From assembly GCA_013368315.1 (NCBI GenBank), contig JAACJM010000067.1, forward strand, positions 248,001 to 312,000: a DNA stretch of 64,000 bases. Direction: 5' to 3'. Positions 1 through 10,797 of this stretch are shown one piece after another (the stretch's first letter is position 1; each line of letters starts with the position of its first letter). Both the position numbers and the translations under genes were made by a program. This DNA is from Tetrapyrgos nigripes (Eukaryota > Basidiomycota > Agaricomycetes > Agaricales > Campanellaceae). Below the pieces are notes generated by a model. That model was not told the DNA's origin. It ran no database searches and saw only the letters and a list, made by a program, of their open reading frames with translations.

Positions 1-903
1 TCGATATTGACTGTACTGCGCACTTTGAACCATCTCGAAAGGAATGCGACCACCATGTTGATGTGAAGAAGCGAGTAGTACGAGAAAATTGTCCACATAT
101 GACGGAAGGAAAAGTAAACCAACTTGAAGAATAGACTCGTCCATGATGCATGATGTGAGACATGGCAGACGCTGGTCTTGGCAAAATTCGCATGACTAGT
201 TTGTGGGGAAGGGTAGCAGAACCATAAGTTAAACCATCATGGATAATCTTCGCAATGGGGTAAATACTAGAAAACTCACCTGGTAAAGTGACGAGGCTGG
301 CAGTCTGGGTCCAGCAATCACGGTCGCTTAGCGCTCAGACACTTCACCTTCATCCAGAAAACCATGGAGAATCCGAACATTTTCCTCCAGGAAGAACAGA
401 CGCGCGACGCACTCGATGGTTCACAGCTCTGGATTACCGGCTCTCGTCCAACACTCGCCCAGACCACGCGTAGTAGTGTATGCATGATAAGCACGGTATC
501 TGAAGTCGCAATCGCAGAGGGGAATGGCAAAAAACACGGTGGTTATTCACAAAGACGGCTTTCGACCACCGTCTTTGAGATCATTTTCCTCGTTGCTCGT
601 CGCAAACCCCACGAAAATCATGCAGGCTCGGATGCATATGATGAGTGCTGACTGATTGAGATAGAAAGTACCATGTGAGTAGCATATCGCAGTGTGCGTG
701 TTTCTGCAACATAGAGGACGAAAATGTGTTCAGGCACAACGATGTCCAGCTCCGAGGATTGTTTGATTGGGGAGGACCAGACAAACATAAGCACTGCCGC
801 TCAGCGCTCATTAATCGCTCATTACTCAGTCTGCATTCTGAACCACATATTTCCAGCATGCACTACATACTACTCTACAGCTATTCTATCATGTTACAGC
901 CTG
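1..903. other. No recognisable gene
   Basis: Only short open frames without family resemblance are seen. A minus-strand open stretch ending in a good donor (CCAG/GTGAGT near 280) could be an exon of a gene that runs off the left edge, but I do not recognise its product. Confidence 0.4.
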
Positions 904-3283
904 CTACTTTCTCAACGGGATAGGAACACCTTCATCAGGGAGCGGAGGTGTACCTCCCGACCCTACCATAACCTGTATTCCCTTGCTCGTCACGTCATCG
1001 ACAGTAAGGTAGAGCCAAGCTAAACGCAAACGCGGTAAATCAGCACTACGGGTCCACCATTGGATAATAAAATGATAAAATAAGTCGACAACAGACATAC
1101 CTGGACCAGGCGGGTAAACCCTATTATTCGGCGGGGAAACAAGCTCTAAAGTCTTCTGATCCTCAGAGAGCGTGGCTTCTAAAAAGACTAGACGAGAACT
1201 CGAGTGGAAGGCATGTGTAGAAAATCCAAGGTCCATGAGGGAAACTACACAGAGAAAGAGATAGACAGAGACCAATGATTGCTTGTTTGAAGCGACGGAC
1301 GTGTAATTAGGTTCAGTCATACCTTTAATAGACGACGCATTGAGCCCTTCTGGAATATTGACGTCAACAGTAAACCTCTCGTTGAACCCAATCTTCTTTT
1401 GAGCGCTGCTCAAGGATGGACGAGGGACGGTCATATATGGCGGGTTGAGGTATTCGACACGGAATTCGCTGCAACGAGACAACGTCAGTTAGACGAGAGA
1501 AGTTGCTGTTAGTATGACAATCATGACAGACCTAGGGAACTTGTCATCAAGGTGAACACCTCGTCCAGGATTAGAACCGGCGATAAAGATATTGCTAAAG
1601 TATCATAATACATTAGCCATGAAACATATCCATAGAGAGATGAACATATACCCTCCTGGCAGCAAAGAAACGCTACTATGATACAGACGCGCAATGTCCG
1701 TAGTGGGCAATCCTTCCCTGTCAAACCGATTTCCAAGGGGTGCTGCAGGGTCGTACAACACCGGAGTCAATCTGAAAAGCAACCCGGACTGTCAGTTCGG
1801 TGTGCAGACAGACAACATGAAGGAAAGAAAGAAAAGATAAAGGATAGGAAAGAGAAAAAGAGAAAAAGAGAAAAAGAGAGAAGAGAAGAACGACTCACGC
1901 AGCATTATCTGCATTCGACTGTCCGACCGGATCCCTCACCGTTGCAATCGCAGCAAACCCAGTCTCAGCCCCATTAATTACAAGCACCTTCCCATTAGGC
2001 ATCAAAATCATTTCTGGCATCATCCTCCCCTCTGGCATCCTATCATCCAATTCCCATCCTTTTTCTATCCCTTCAGGAGTGAGTATCATACGAGTGCATT
2101 GGTCTGAAGCAGGGTCTTGCGAGGACAGCGCTGCGCCGACGTCATCGTTGGTAATTTGATCAGTAGCGTTGGTGCCTCCACAGACGAGAACTTCAGGGAT
2201 GTAATCTGGTGGGGAGAGGGGAAGGAGGGTTGCAGTACCGTCGTATGGGTTGGTGACGCGTACGCCATTGGGGATATCGGGGAGGATGGTTTCGGTTTGG
2301 GTTTCGATGTCGTAGATGATGGTTTGGTTGTTGGCGATCATGAGGATTTTGCCGTCGGGGAGAGCGAAAGAACTAGTGGGATGAATGGTTGAAGTCAGAA
2401 CGAAATTGAAGAAGTAAAATGGATATACATGTACATACCGAGGGAACAAATTCGCCGGCAGACTTCTGTCGAGGAACTCGGACGGGCGGGGTATACCTCC
2501 GTCTTTCTTGGGGAAGAACTCGAACGAGCTGGTGGACAGATTCTTGTCATTGAAAAATGCGGTATTAATGCGAATTCCACCGATAATCATCTGGAAACGC
2601 AAGATAATGAGCAATGATACCCAAAATGAATGACTTCGTTCACGTACCAAAGAACCATCAAAGATCCTCAACGAGGTAGGGTACCACCTCTTCTCTGCAA
2701 GCGAATGCGTCGCTGGATTCTCAAAAAGGGTGCAGTTGACACCTGCAGGATCCAGACAGGGTTCCCAAATCCTCACACCCATAAGGCCATCTTCATCTGG
2801 AGCGACTGTCTCGCCGTCCTTATACATATTAAGGAGTTAGACACTTGAGAAGTCATGTAAGGGAATAGAAATGTACCGGGATTTCTACGGGTTGCCCCCC
2901 TACAGAGACTGGTTTTAAACGTAGAAGTCAGCTATGATAGGCAGAAACGAAGGGATGGTTCTACCCATAGTTCCATTACTCAAGAAACCCCCCGAAGCAC
3001 AAAACGAATCCGTCAAGACATCAATAGCGGTGACATTGTTAGTCTCTGTATTCCAGATCGCGCCCCAAGCCTGATGTCCATTAATCTGTAAGGGATCCCC
3101 TCTCACTCTATCGAAAACGACGAGGAGAGTAGGCGATACGACGATGGCTTCAAGTGCAGTCAGTTGGGTGGAGCCATTCTGCACGAAGTGCCAGCCAAGG
3201 CCTTGACTGTCAGTCTGAGCAAGAATTGAAGGGATAGGAATAGAAGCGGCGAGAAGAGATGTTATAGCCAAAGACGTCCACAT
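904..3283 (-). CDS. glx: Glyoxal oxidase (copper radical oxidase, AA5_1), secreted
   Basis: Copper radical oxidases of this family oxidise small aldehydes and release hydrogen peroxide outside the cell, feeding peroxidases of lignin-degrading fungi. I splice ten exons (3283-2965, 2899-2877, 2818-2648, 2590-2439, 2372-1899, 1771-1652, 1594-1532, 1468-1323, 1244-1101, 1019-904), which stay in frame for 575 residues. The start [19 protein letters not shown] followed by ILAQ is a signal peptide. The known active-site set is visible: the cross-linking Cys in SFCASGG (about residue 95), the partner Tyr in RWYPTSLR, the Tyr-His pair in [14 protein letters not shown], and the late copper His in [13 protein letters not shown] inside the C-terminal DUF1929-like domain. 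The second exon is only 23 nt. No lesion is seen. Substrate preference cannot be read from sequence. Confidence 0.93.
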
Positions 3284-4641
3284 CACGGCGAAGTTGGAAT
3301 TGAATGTGTTGTGAGCTGTCTTCAGGCTTAAATGCCTCTCCGAGTGCACCAAAACAGACCCGGGGCTCCCATCCTTGTCATAGAGATTCCCAACGTTCCT
3401 TTTGTTTGGATGAGAGGATGAGAGGAAGAGGTGCCAAGAATCGTTCGGGGACAGAAAAATATTGAGGTTACTTGGAATCCCTCGTATCTGCGCAGTCTGT
3501 GAGGGAATAAATCGACGTATCAAGAACTTTTGGCACTCACTTCATTGCAGGAGTCATTACCAGATCATAACAGCGCACAACGAGTAACATATTTGAGTCC
3601 CATGCCAAGGAGAACAAAATCTGAAAGGCCAAGAAATGATGCTTGATGGGAAAGAAATCGCTTCCAGATATACCTCGTCTGCGATAGCATGGGATACACC
3701 TCCAATAAAACCTCCAGGCCAAGGCGAAAATCTACGGCAAAACGACCTCCTGGAACTGACGTGAGGAAAACTCTGATCGCACTTCGAGCTGCCGATAATT
3801 ATAGCCGTTATGATCCTGGTTCCAAGACAATGGATTGGAGTGGTGGGACTGCGCCACTCAATTTGCTTTTGAGGAAGAGTCTCAGTGAAGGGTCAAAACA
3901 AGCGATGAGAGAGAGCGACATACCGGTGAACGTTGGCGGTCCCGAGGCCTGGGGAACTAGAGGTTCTCCGCATTAATTCCATGATTTCGGACGAGTACGC
4001 GGAACGGAATGAGCTTCGAGCTCCTTCTATACGTCATTAGTGAGGAGGAAACTCCGCAAACGCATAGCCGTCGGTGCCACGGAATACTTTCTTCCTTTCG
4101 AAGCCTTGGGTTGGAGACATGGATAGGGGCAGATGCTCTTCTTTCCGCGAACCCGCACTCCCAATCCGCTTCAATGCGCTCATTGACTCCAGAAAGTGCG
4201 GCAAGCGCTCATCCGTCCTAGGGGCATCAAGAACTGACCGAAGTCTACAAACTTCAGGATCCGAGGAATAAGGGGCACGATAATAAGTCTTCGAAACAGA
4301 CAATCCAGCGTCTAGAGAAGGGGTATCGAGAAGCAGCCGTGCTCCAGAATGAAGTGAAGAGCGACCACTGGCAGGATGCATTGTTGGGATTTCAGTTCTG
4401 GAATGGACACGCTATCTGGTTCTGACAATGCAATGTATATATCGATTCCTGCGTCTCGTATATTTCAGGTTCTTGGTGCGGCGTTAAGGGGAGGAAAGGG
4501 AGGAGGTGAAGTGAGGAATCGGAGAGTGGATACGCAGTCCGAGAGAGGCTGGGGACTTGAAGAGCCAAACCATGGGCCGTGCAACCAAGAAGAACGGCAA
4601 GTCCTGCCAATCCACTACTTCGCATAATTTCTACCCTTCTG
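3284..4641. other. Spacer upstream of the oxidase with decayed coding-like pieces
   Basis: This stretch holds the promoter side of the glyoxal oxidase gene and a plus-strand open frame (3689-3976) ending in a motif GGPEAWGTRGSPH that recurs elsewhere in the window. I do not recognise a protein family. Overlapping open frames on the other strand look like shadows. Confidence 0.3.
3926..4016 (+). repeat. Dispersed ~90-bp repeat, copy 1 of 3
   Basis: Begins GTGAACGTTGGCGG and ends near GAACGGAATGAGCTT. Similar copies lie at 10939-11035 (plus) and 45875-45965 (minus). Copies 1 and 3 share the end of an open frame (GGPE...SPH stop) followed by a conserved non-coding tail. Confidence 0.7.
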
Positions 4642-5114
4642 CTTCCAATCGAGAGCGAAAAAGCCACAACAGATTATCGGCATAGATTCCACTGATGATG
4701 AAGAGGCAACACCGCCAAAGTCGAGAAAACGAAGGATTAGGGCGAGCTCGGAGGAAGGAGAGTTTGTCGAGCAGACTCTCGTCTTTAAACGAGTCGGCGT
4801 TTGGTAAATCCTCAAAAATTTTCCTTCAATACACTTCGAGCCATCGTCTTCGGCGAGGTTAAAGACCTTTGGACGGTCTTCCAGCCTGCTATGAGCAAGG
4901 AATGCAACTCTTCATCAAGAGACAATTCCCACTTCGTTGGAAACGTTGAAGACACAGCTGAAACATTCACTGACAAAGATTGAAGTATGGGCATTGGGAG
5001 ATGATGAGATGGTGAATTTGAATACATGAGAGGGAGGAAGGGGGTTTGACGAGAGTGATGCGACGTCAACCGAGGCTAATACTCTTTCTGCCGGTTTGAA
5101 CACGTATAAGCTCA
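4642..5114 (+). pseudogene. Left part of an unrecognised locus split by the retrotransposon
   Basis: Plus-strand open pieces with coding character lie here, for example an acidic/basic stretch IDSTDDEEATPPKSRKRR at about 4676-4730, and an open frame from about 5030 (ESDATSTEANTL) that runs to the insertion point. Across the five-base target duplication the same frame continues on the right side (AESWKPMKRAVLDTIM, then GTGAGT at 10854). The protein family is not recognised. The frames upstream are interrupted by stops, so either introns are present or the locus was already decaying before the insertion. Confidence 0.35.
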
Positions 5115-5444
5115 TGTTAGAATCCGAACTAGATAATACAGAGAAAGTATAAGATCTCTGTCTCGTAGTAGCGAAGACATAGAGTAAGTACCTAGATAAT
5201 ACAGAGAAAGTATAAGATCTAGGCATGTTAGTAAATAATGAAAAAGGATGAAAGAAAAATAAATAAGTGGCTCACCTCTGTCTCGTAGTAGCGAAGACAG
5301 AGGTTCTCTACTGTAAGTAAGAGTATATATAGTGTTCTACACGTGTAATGGATGAAAGAGTCGAATAAAGAAAAGAAGTAACCATATATTAACCGGTTCA
5401 GATGCGTCAACCCCTATTCACGGTGTATTCCTTACACTCTGACA
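5115..5444 (-). repeat. 3' LTR of the copia element
   Basis: 330 bp, TGTTAG...TCTGACA on the plus strand. It contains an internal duplication: the string AATACAGAGAAAGTATAAGA occurs twice and CTGTCTCGTAGTAGCGAAGA occurs twice, so part of the LTR is itself repetitive. Confidence 0.95.
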
Positions 5445-5456
5445 CTCCTCCTCACC
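5445..5456 (-). other. Polypurine tract
   Basis: On the element strand the sequence directly before the 3' LTR is GGTGAGGAGGAG, the expected position and composition for the plus-strand primer. Confidence 0.7.
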
Positions 5457-5498
5457 GTGAATAAGTGTTCTCCTCCTCGCATTGAATCCAAATCCTCC

Positions 5499-8400
5499 TC
5501 AACAGAGACCTAGCAGATCACGAAGTCGAATGAAGTCCGCTTTGGAATGGGTTGCTTTCGTGAAAATATCAGCAATATTGTCGTTTGAAGGAATATACTT
5601 CAGAGTTAAGTCATTCGACTGAACGCGTTCGCGGAGGAAATGGTAATTTGTGTCGACATGCTTGACACGATAGTGAAGGGAGGGATCTTCGGATAAGTTT
5701 ATGGCTGAAGTGTTGTCGCAAGACAGGATGGTAGGAATATCTTGAGTGAAATTGATACCGGCCAGTACTGCACGAAGCCAGATTGCTTCCTTCGCAGCTT
5801 CAAAACCAGCCATGTACTCTGCTTCACAGGACGACGCGGCGACGGTCTTCTGTTTGCGTGCAGCCCATGACACAACTCCAGATCCCAGATTAAAACAATA
5901 TCCTCCTATACTTCGCCTTGTATCTAAACAATTTGCCCAGTCCGAATCTGTGTACCCCTGTAAGGATATAGAATTTTTCGTACCACCAAGTACGAGTTTC
6001 AGTTCGCGTGTACCTTTTAAGTACCGGACAAGTCGAATAGCGGCGTTCCAATGCACGTATGAGTAGTTGGTGAGGTACTGGGATAATTGTTGAACGGTAT
6101 AGGAGATATCGGGTCTCGTTCCGACCGCGAGATAGATCAGGCATCCGACTAGGGAAGCATATGGTAGTCGTTCGAGATCCGATTTCTGAGCTGGAGTAAG
6201 TTTATCGATATCGGGCTTTCGCATCTTAAGACCAGGGTCCATAGGGGTCACAGGAATAGAAGCGTTGGATGTGTATTGTCCAAATTGTTGGACGATACGA
6301 TCGATGAGGGCTGTTTGAGATAGGGAGAAAGAATTTGTTGTACGATCTCGAGAGACGCCTATTCCAATGCAATATTTTGGTTCACCAAGTTCAGATATTA
6401 CCCACTTCGTCTTGACTTGGGCCTTGAAACGTTCAGCCTCTGCCTTCGAATCTGAGACAATGAGGAAATCATCGACGTGGACAGCCGTGATAATTACCCC
6501 TGTGGATGTCTTTCGATAGTAGATACAGGGTTCACACCCAAGTGCGGTGAAACCCCACTCGAGCATTGCGGCATGGAGGGTTTTATTCCATATCCGGCCG
6601 CTTTGTTTCATCCCGTACAAGCTTTTCTTCAATCTCCATACGTGACCCTCTTGGCCCGGTTCCTGAAAGCCCGGCGGTATCTCCATGTACTGTATTTCGT
6701 TCTGCGGTAGTATCCCATGTAAGAATGCTGTTTTGACGTCGACTTGTTCTGCCTCCCATCCTAAAGTCCCAGCTATATCCAGTAGAATTCGCCAGGATTC
6801 CATGCGCGCTGTCGGTGAGGAGGTTTTGGTGAAATCTCTACCAAAAATCTGCTCATAACCTTTGAAAACCAACCGAACTTTCCATCGTACGGGCTTCCCG
6901 GTTTCATCTCGCTTTATGGTGAACACCATACGCCCCTTGTACACTTTCATTCCTGCAGGGACATCTGACCTCGGTATCGCATCATAAACTTCATGATGTT
7001 TTAATGAGTCAGCCTCCTCCTGTCTAGCGTGTTCCCATTTGGTAGAATCGCCGGATGCCTGAGCCTCCTTCCATGTACGTGGTTCATCCGCAGTCTGTAA
7101 GTTTTGTACTTCCTCGCAGATTGTCTCATAGATTTCGTGTACAAGGTGAGCTTCATCAGGTTTCACCTCTTGCTTCACTGCCTCCATGATCAGCGCTTGT
7201 AACTCATCTAGCGCTGGTCTATCCATCTGATCCTGATCGACTGGAGGGATCTCATTCTGCATTGCTGCAATAGTCCTCTTCCGTTCCTCCTTGGCCGCCT
7301 CAGTACGTTCAGCACTCTCCCGGACAGAATCAACGGCTTTCTGATACGGAGTACGATTGTCGTAGTCTGGATTTTGCTTCTCAGTTAGTCGTGCTGATCT
7401 TCGTGGTTCAGGAGGCTGTTGATTAATTGGTTGAATAGGCGGATCAAGGTCAGCGATCGGAGGTTGATCAGGAAGTTGATCGGGGAGTTGATCAGGTACA
7501 GGGTTCCCAACTGGAACGACGTCATCTTCGTCGAGAATAGGGGTATTTGGACTGGGAGGTACTGTATTAGGATCTGGGATATCAGATGTAGCAGACGACG
7601 AGGTAGGTGTAGTAGATGGTGAGACAGGAATGGTAGATGATGAGACAGGTGTGACAGATGGTGAGTCAACCGGATGGATTTGATGACTCTCGATGAATTG
7701 GACATGGTAGGAAGATAAAATCTTCCCACTCTTTCGATGATAGCATCTGTATGCCTTCGAATTGCGTTCGTACCCAACAAGTACGCATTCAATTGATCTA
7801 GGGAATATTTTGGGATTATGCGTTTGGATTAAGACAAAAGCTTGGCATCCAATCTCACGCAAATGAGATAAGTTGGGTTTTTGACCATACCATAGTTCGG
7901 CAGGAGTCTTTCCATCAAGTGACTTCGTCGTAGTTAAAGAATGGAGATACGAAGCTGTCACGTATATCTCGTCCCATAGATAATTGGGTAACGTAGCTGC
8001 AATCATCATCGTCCTTGTCTTGTTCATTAGTGTGCGATGGAGTCTTTCGACGCGGCCATTCATTGCAGAGGTGTGTGGCGCTGTAAAACGCAAGGTAATT
8101 CCTTTTGATTTACACCATTCCGTCATCTCCCCTGACTTCAATTCTCCATTGTCAATCTGAATAATTCCGACTTTGAGATCCGTTTCACGCTCTCTCGCCT
8201 CTACCCAGGCCTTGAGTGGTTCAAAAGCCTTGTCTTTATTGGTGAGGGGGATAGACCACGGGTGGCTCGAAAAATCATCCACAATATCCATGATATAATA
8301 ATTTCCCGTTCTCGAACGTACAGCCTGGGGGCCAGTTAAATCTACAAACACTTTCTCTAGTTTACGGGTAGCCTTATGACCATCCTCACGCTTCGTCGGT

Positions 8401-10334
8401 AATGAATTCGAAACCTGTTTACCGAGAGTACAGGGACGACATTTAGAATGCGTGTTGAATTTGGACAGATCAATCGGCATACCTTCAACTGAATCCTTCT
8501 TGGCCATATCAACAATAATTTGTTCATATGGATGGCCAAGGCGCCCGTGCCATGTACGTGGGGGAGGATCGCGAGAAAGGTAGATGTGTTCTGCTTCGGC
8601 ATGGAGATTGAGGTCGTATAGGTGATTAGAACGCAAAGTTCCTCGAGCAAGTATAGTATCGCCGTGTTTTGGAGTAATCCAGGCGCCATCATCATTGAAA
8701 TGGGTAGTGATTTTGGAGTGAATGGAGAGGGAGCCGATGGAGATAAGTCTGACGGTGGCTTCAGGAACAAATAGACAATCGTGTAGGACGATATGTGCGG
8801 ATTTCCCAGCTCGTAACTTGATGTTTCCAATACCATACGCAGCAATGGATGTTCCTCCAACGCCTTTTATCGATCGAGGAGGGATAGGGCGAAGGTCTAG
8901 GAAATCAGTACGATCTGGGGAGATATGGGTGGTTGCGCCACTGTCCAGAATGAATGGGAATTCGGTCAGTGAGACTTTGGTGCGAGTTTTCTGACTCAAT
9001 GGTTCGCATGTAATCCCAGCAAAGTCTACGTCTCTCCTCCTCTCGCGCCAGTCCACTGATGCCTTTACATCTTCAAACGCCAACCATCCTTCATATTCCG
9101 CCCTCTCCGGTTCAGTAATCATCGATGGGTCAATGGAATGGATTGAATCACAGGCGATACCCGCAAATTCGGGTGTAGATCCCGAAGGAGTCGCTCGGAT
9201 GACAGTATTGTTGTCCATGTTTATGATATAGGCCTGCCCATTACTTTCTATAACATGGTACGCGGGTTTCTTCGTCTCCCCTGATGTACTATTCTCCTTC
9301 TTCTCCCGCGCCTTCATACGTGCCTCCCTCGATTCCGTAATTGACTTTCCCGCCATCCCGCCTCCCGGAGAAACACACCACTCCTTCGTGTGACCGAGTT
9401 GTCTAGGACATTTGGGATTGGTACACTTTGGGCGGTTTTTGAGATTGGATTTCGGAGAGGTCTGGGACGAGAGGGCAATATCACCGGTCCGTGAGTCCGA
9501 ATCATTGAGACCCTGGGCCATATCAAGTGCCCGTTTAATGTCCGATGAGTCGTACTTCTTGGCGTTCGGGTTGTCTTTGAAATCGGGGTTAGTCCCATCA
9601 GATTGAGCGAAGGATTGGGCAACGTGTTCGCGTGTAGCACGGAGTTCGGGGACATTGGACATAGCGTTGATCATGAGAATACAAAGGAATGCTTCAGGGG
9701 TAAGGGATCCCATTTCCCATATACGATCGTTAAGAGTCGTAAGTTTGGAGGATATGGTAGCGAAGTTCTCGGAAGGGGAGTAACGGATACTAAGAGCTTC
9801 TTGAATAAGCTGGACTTGTTTAACTGGTCCCTCCTGCCCATGACGTTTTAAAAGAGAAGTCCACGCGATTTGAGCTGTCTCAGCCTTCGCAATCGCCTCC
9901 TGTTCCGCCACCTCGACACTTAACCCCATAAAACCCAAAATGCTCCCATTATTCGCCTTCCAGTTACTCCATGCGCGAGGCTCGGTCTCCTTATCAGGTT
10001 TGATGATACTGCCGTCAAGGTAACCATCGGCGCCTTGATTCATACGCAAGGTCTGGATGAATTGGTACTTCCATGATGGGAAATTGTTCTTGTCTTTGGA
10101 GAGATGTTCGTGTTTGAAGAGCGAGGTATTGAGGGCAATGATGGATACGGAAGGTCGCGTGGTGTCGGCTGAAGGTGTAGACATGATGGATGAAAGAAAT
10201 GATGGGGACAAAGGGACAGATGGGATCTGAGACGATGGAAAAGACGATGGAAGAGACGGTGGGAGAGATAATGGTGCGAGTTGCGGAGGAGACGAGCCAG
10301 GGATCTCGGTAGAGTCGATTTCAGAACCTGGCAT
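5499..10334 (-). CDS. Copia-type gag-pol polyprotein, intact
   Basis: One ORF encodes the whole retrotransposon polyprotein. The open frame extends to 10358 but the codon there is TTG; the first ATG is at 10334 (MPGSEIDST), giving 1611 residues. Domains in order: a gag capsid-like region with a CCHC-like knuckle (CTNPKCPRQLGHTKEWC); aspartic protease with DSGATTH near residue 463; integrase HHCC zinc finger starting WHGRLGH near 595 and catalytic core starting VFVDLTG near 663; reverse transcriptase with VHVDDF near 1285; RNase H with YTDSDW near 1460 and the typical copia end motif ADIFTKA. No frameshift or stop interrupts it, so it may encode active enzymes. Low-complexity Ser/Pro and Asp/Gln/Pro stretches separate integrase from reverse transcriptase, as is usual. 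Confidence 0.96.
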   Translation of the reverse strand: MPGSEIDSTEIPGSSPPQLAPLSLPPSLPSSFPSSQIPSVPLSPSFLSSIMSTPSADTTRPSVSIIALNTSLFKHEHLSKDKNNFPSWKYQFIQTLRMNQGADGYLDGSIIKPDKETEPRAWSNWKANNGSILGFMGLSVEVAEQEAIAKAETAQIAWTSLLKRHGQEGPVKQVQLIQEALSIRYSPSENFATISSKLTTLNDRIWEMGSLTPEAFLCILMINAMSNVPELRATREHVAQSFAQSDGTNPDFKDNPNAKKYDSSDIKRALDMAQGLNDSDSRTGDIALSSQTSPKSNLKNRPKCTNPKCPRQLGHTKEWCVSPGGGMAGKSITESREARMKAREKKENSTSGETKKPAYHVIESNGQAYIINMDNNTVIRATPSGSTPEFAGIACDSIHSIDPSMITEPERAEYEGWLAFEDVKASVDWRERRRDVDFAGITCEPLSQKTRTKVSLTEFPFILDSGATTHISPDRTDFLDLRPIPPRSIKGVGGTSIAAYGIGNIKLRAGKSAHIVLHDCLFVPEATVRLISIGSLSIHSKITTHFNDDGAWITPKHGDTILARGTLRSNHLYDLNLHAEAEHIYLSRDPPPRTWHGRLGHPYEQIIVDMAKKDSVEGMPIDLSKFNTHSKCRPCTLGKQVSNSLPTKREDGHKATRKLEKVFVDLTGPQAVRSRTGNYYIMDIVDDFSSHPWSIPLTNKDKAFEPLKAWVEARERETDLKVGIIQIDNGELKSGEMTEWCKSKGITLRFTAPHTSAMNGRVERLHRTLMNKTRTMMIAATLPNYLWDEIYVTASYLHSLTTTKSLDGKTPAELWYGQKPNLSHLREIGCQAFVLIQTHNPKIFPRSIECVLVGYERNSKAYRCYHRKSGKILSSYHVQFIESHQIHPVDSPSVTPVSSSTIPVSPSTTPTSSSATSDIPDPNTVPPSPNTPILDEDDVVPVGNPVPDQLPDQLPDQPPIADLDPPIQPINQQPPEPRRSARLTEKQNPDYDNRTPYQKAVDSVRESAERTEAAKEERKRTIAAMQNEIPPVDQDQMDRPALDELQALIMEAVKQEVKPDEAHLVHEIYETICEEVQNLQTADEPRTWKEAQASGDSTKWEHARQEEADSLKHHEVYDAIPRSDVPAGMKVYKGRMVFTIKRDETGKPVRWKVRLVFKGYEQIFGRDFTKTSSPTARMESWRILLDIAGTLGWEAEQVDVKTAFLHGILPQNEIQYMEIPPGFQEPGQEGHVWRLKKSLYGMKQSGRIWNKTLHAAMLEWGFTALGCEPCIYYRKTSTGVIITAVHVDDFLIVSDSKAEAERFKAQVKTKWVISELGEPKYCIGIGVSRDRTTNSFSLSQTALIDRIVQQFGQYTSNASIPVTPMDPGLKMRKPDIDKLTPAQKSDLERLPYASLVGCLIYLAVGTRPDISYTVQQLSQYLTNYSYVHWNAAIRLVRYLKGTRELKLVLGGTKNSISLQGYTDSDWANCLDTRRSIGGYCFNLGSGVVSWAARKQKTVAASSCEAEYMAGFEAAKEAIWLRAVLAGINFTQDIPTILSCDNTSAINLSEDPSLHYRVKHVDTNYHFLRERVQSNDLTLKYIPSNDNIADIFTKATHSKADFIRLRDLLGLC

Positions 10335-10454
10335 GCGCGTGGAAGATGCGCGAGACAAAGACGAAAGACTCGGACAGAGTCTTGAAAGAGATAAAAGAGG
10401 TACTTGATGAAAGGGCGTCGAATTCTAACGTCGGTGTGAGAATCACTCGACGAT

Positions 10455-10467
10455 ATGGCCCATAACC
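10455..10467 (-). other. Putative primer binding site
   Basis: Directly inside the 5' LTR the element strand reads GGTTATGGGCCAT. Position fits a tRNA primer site; I did not match it to a particular tRNA. Confidence 0.45.
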
Positions 10468-10797
10468 TGTTAGAATCCGAACTAGATAATACAGAGAAAG
10501 TATAAGATCTCTGTCTCGTAGTAGCGAAGACATAGAGTAAGTACCTAGATAATACAGAGAAAGTATAAGATCTAGGCATGTTAGTAAATAATGAAAAAGG
10601 ATGAAAGAAAAATAAATAAGTGGCTCACCTCTGTCTCGTAGTAGCGAAGACAGAGGTTCTCTACTGTAAGTAAGAGTATATATAGTGTTCTACACGTGTA
10701 ATGGATGAAAGAGTCGAATAAAGAAAAGAAGTAACCATATATTAACCGGTTCAGATGCGTCAACCCCTATTCACGGTGTATTCCTTACACTCTGACA
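10468..10797 (-). repeat. 5' LTR of the copia element
   Basis: 330 bp, apparently identical base for base to the LTR at 5115-5444. On the element strand it carries an AT-rich TATATATA stretch that could act as promoter. Confidence 0.95.

Larger units (their letters stand above)
5115..10797 (-). mobile_element. Complete Ty1/copia LTR retrotransposon
   Basis: The element is 5683 bp, oriented on the minus strand, bounded by two 330-bp LTRs (5115-5444 and 10468-10797) that start TG and end CA and that I find identical by eye. The five bases GCTCA at 5110-5114 are repeated at 10798-10802 as a target-site duplication. A purine-rich tract lies just inside the 3' LTR and a putative primer site just inside the 5' LTR. 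The single internal ORF is intact and has the order protease, integrase, reverse transcriptase, RNase H, which defines the copia superfamily. Identical LTRs and an intact ORF suggest recent insertion. Confidence 0.96.
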
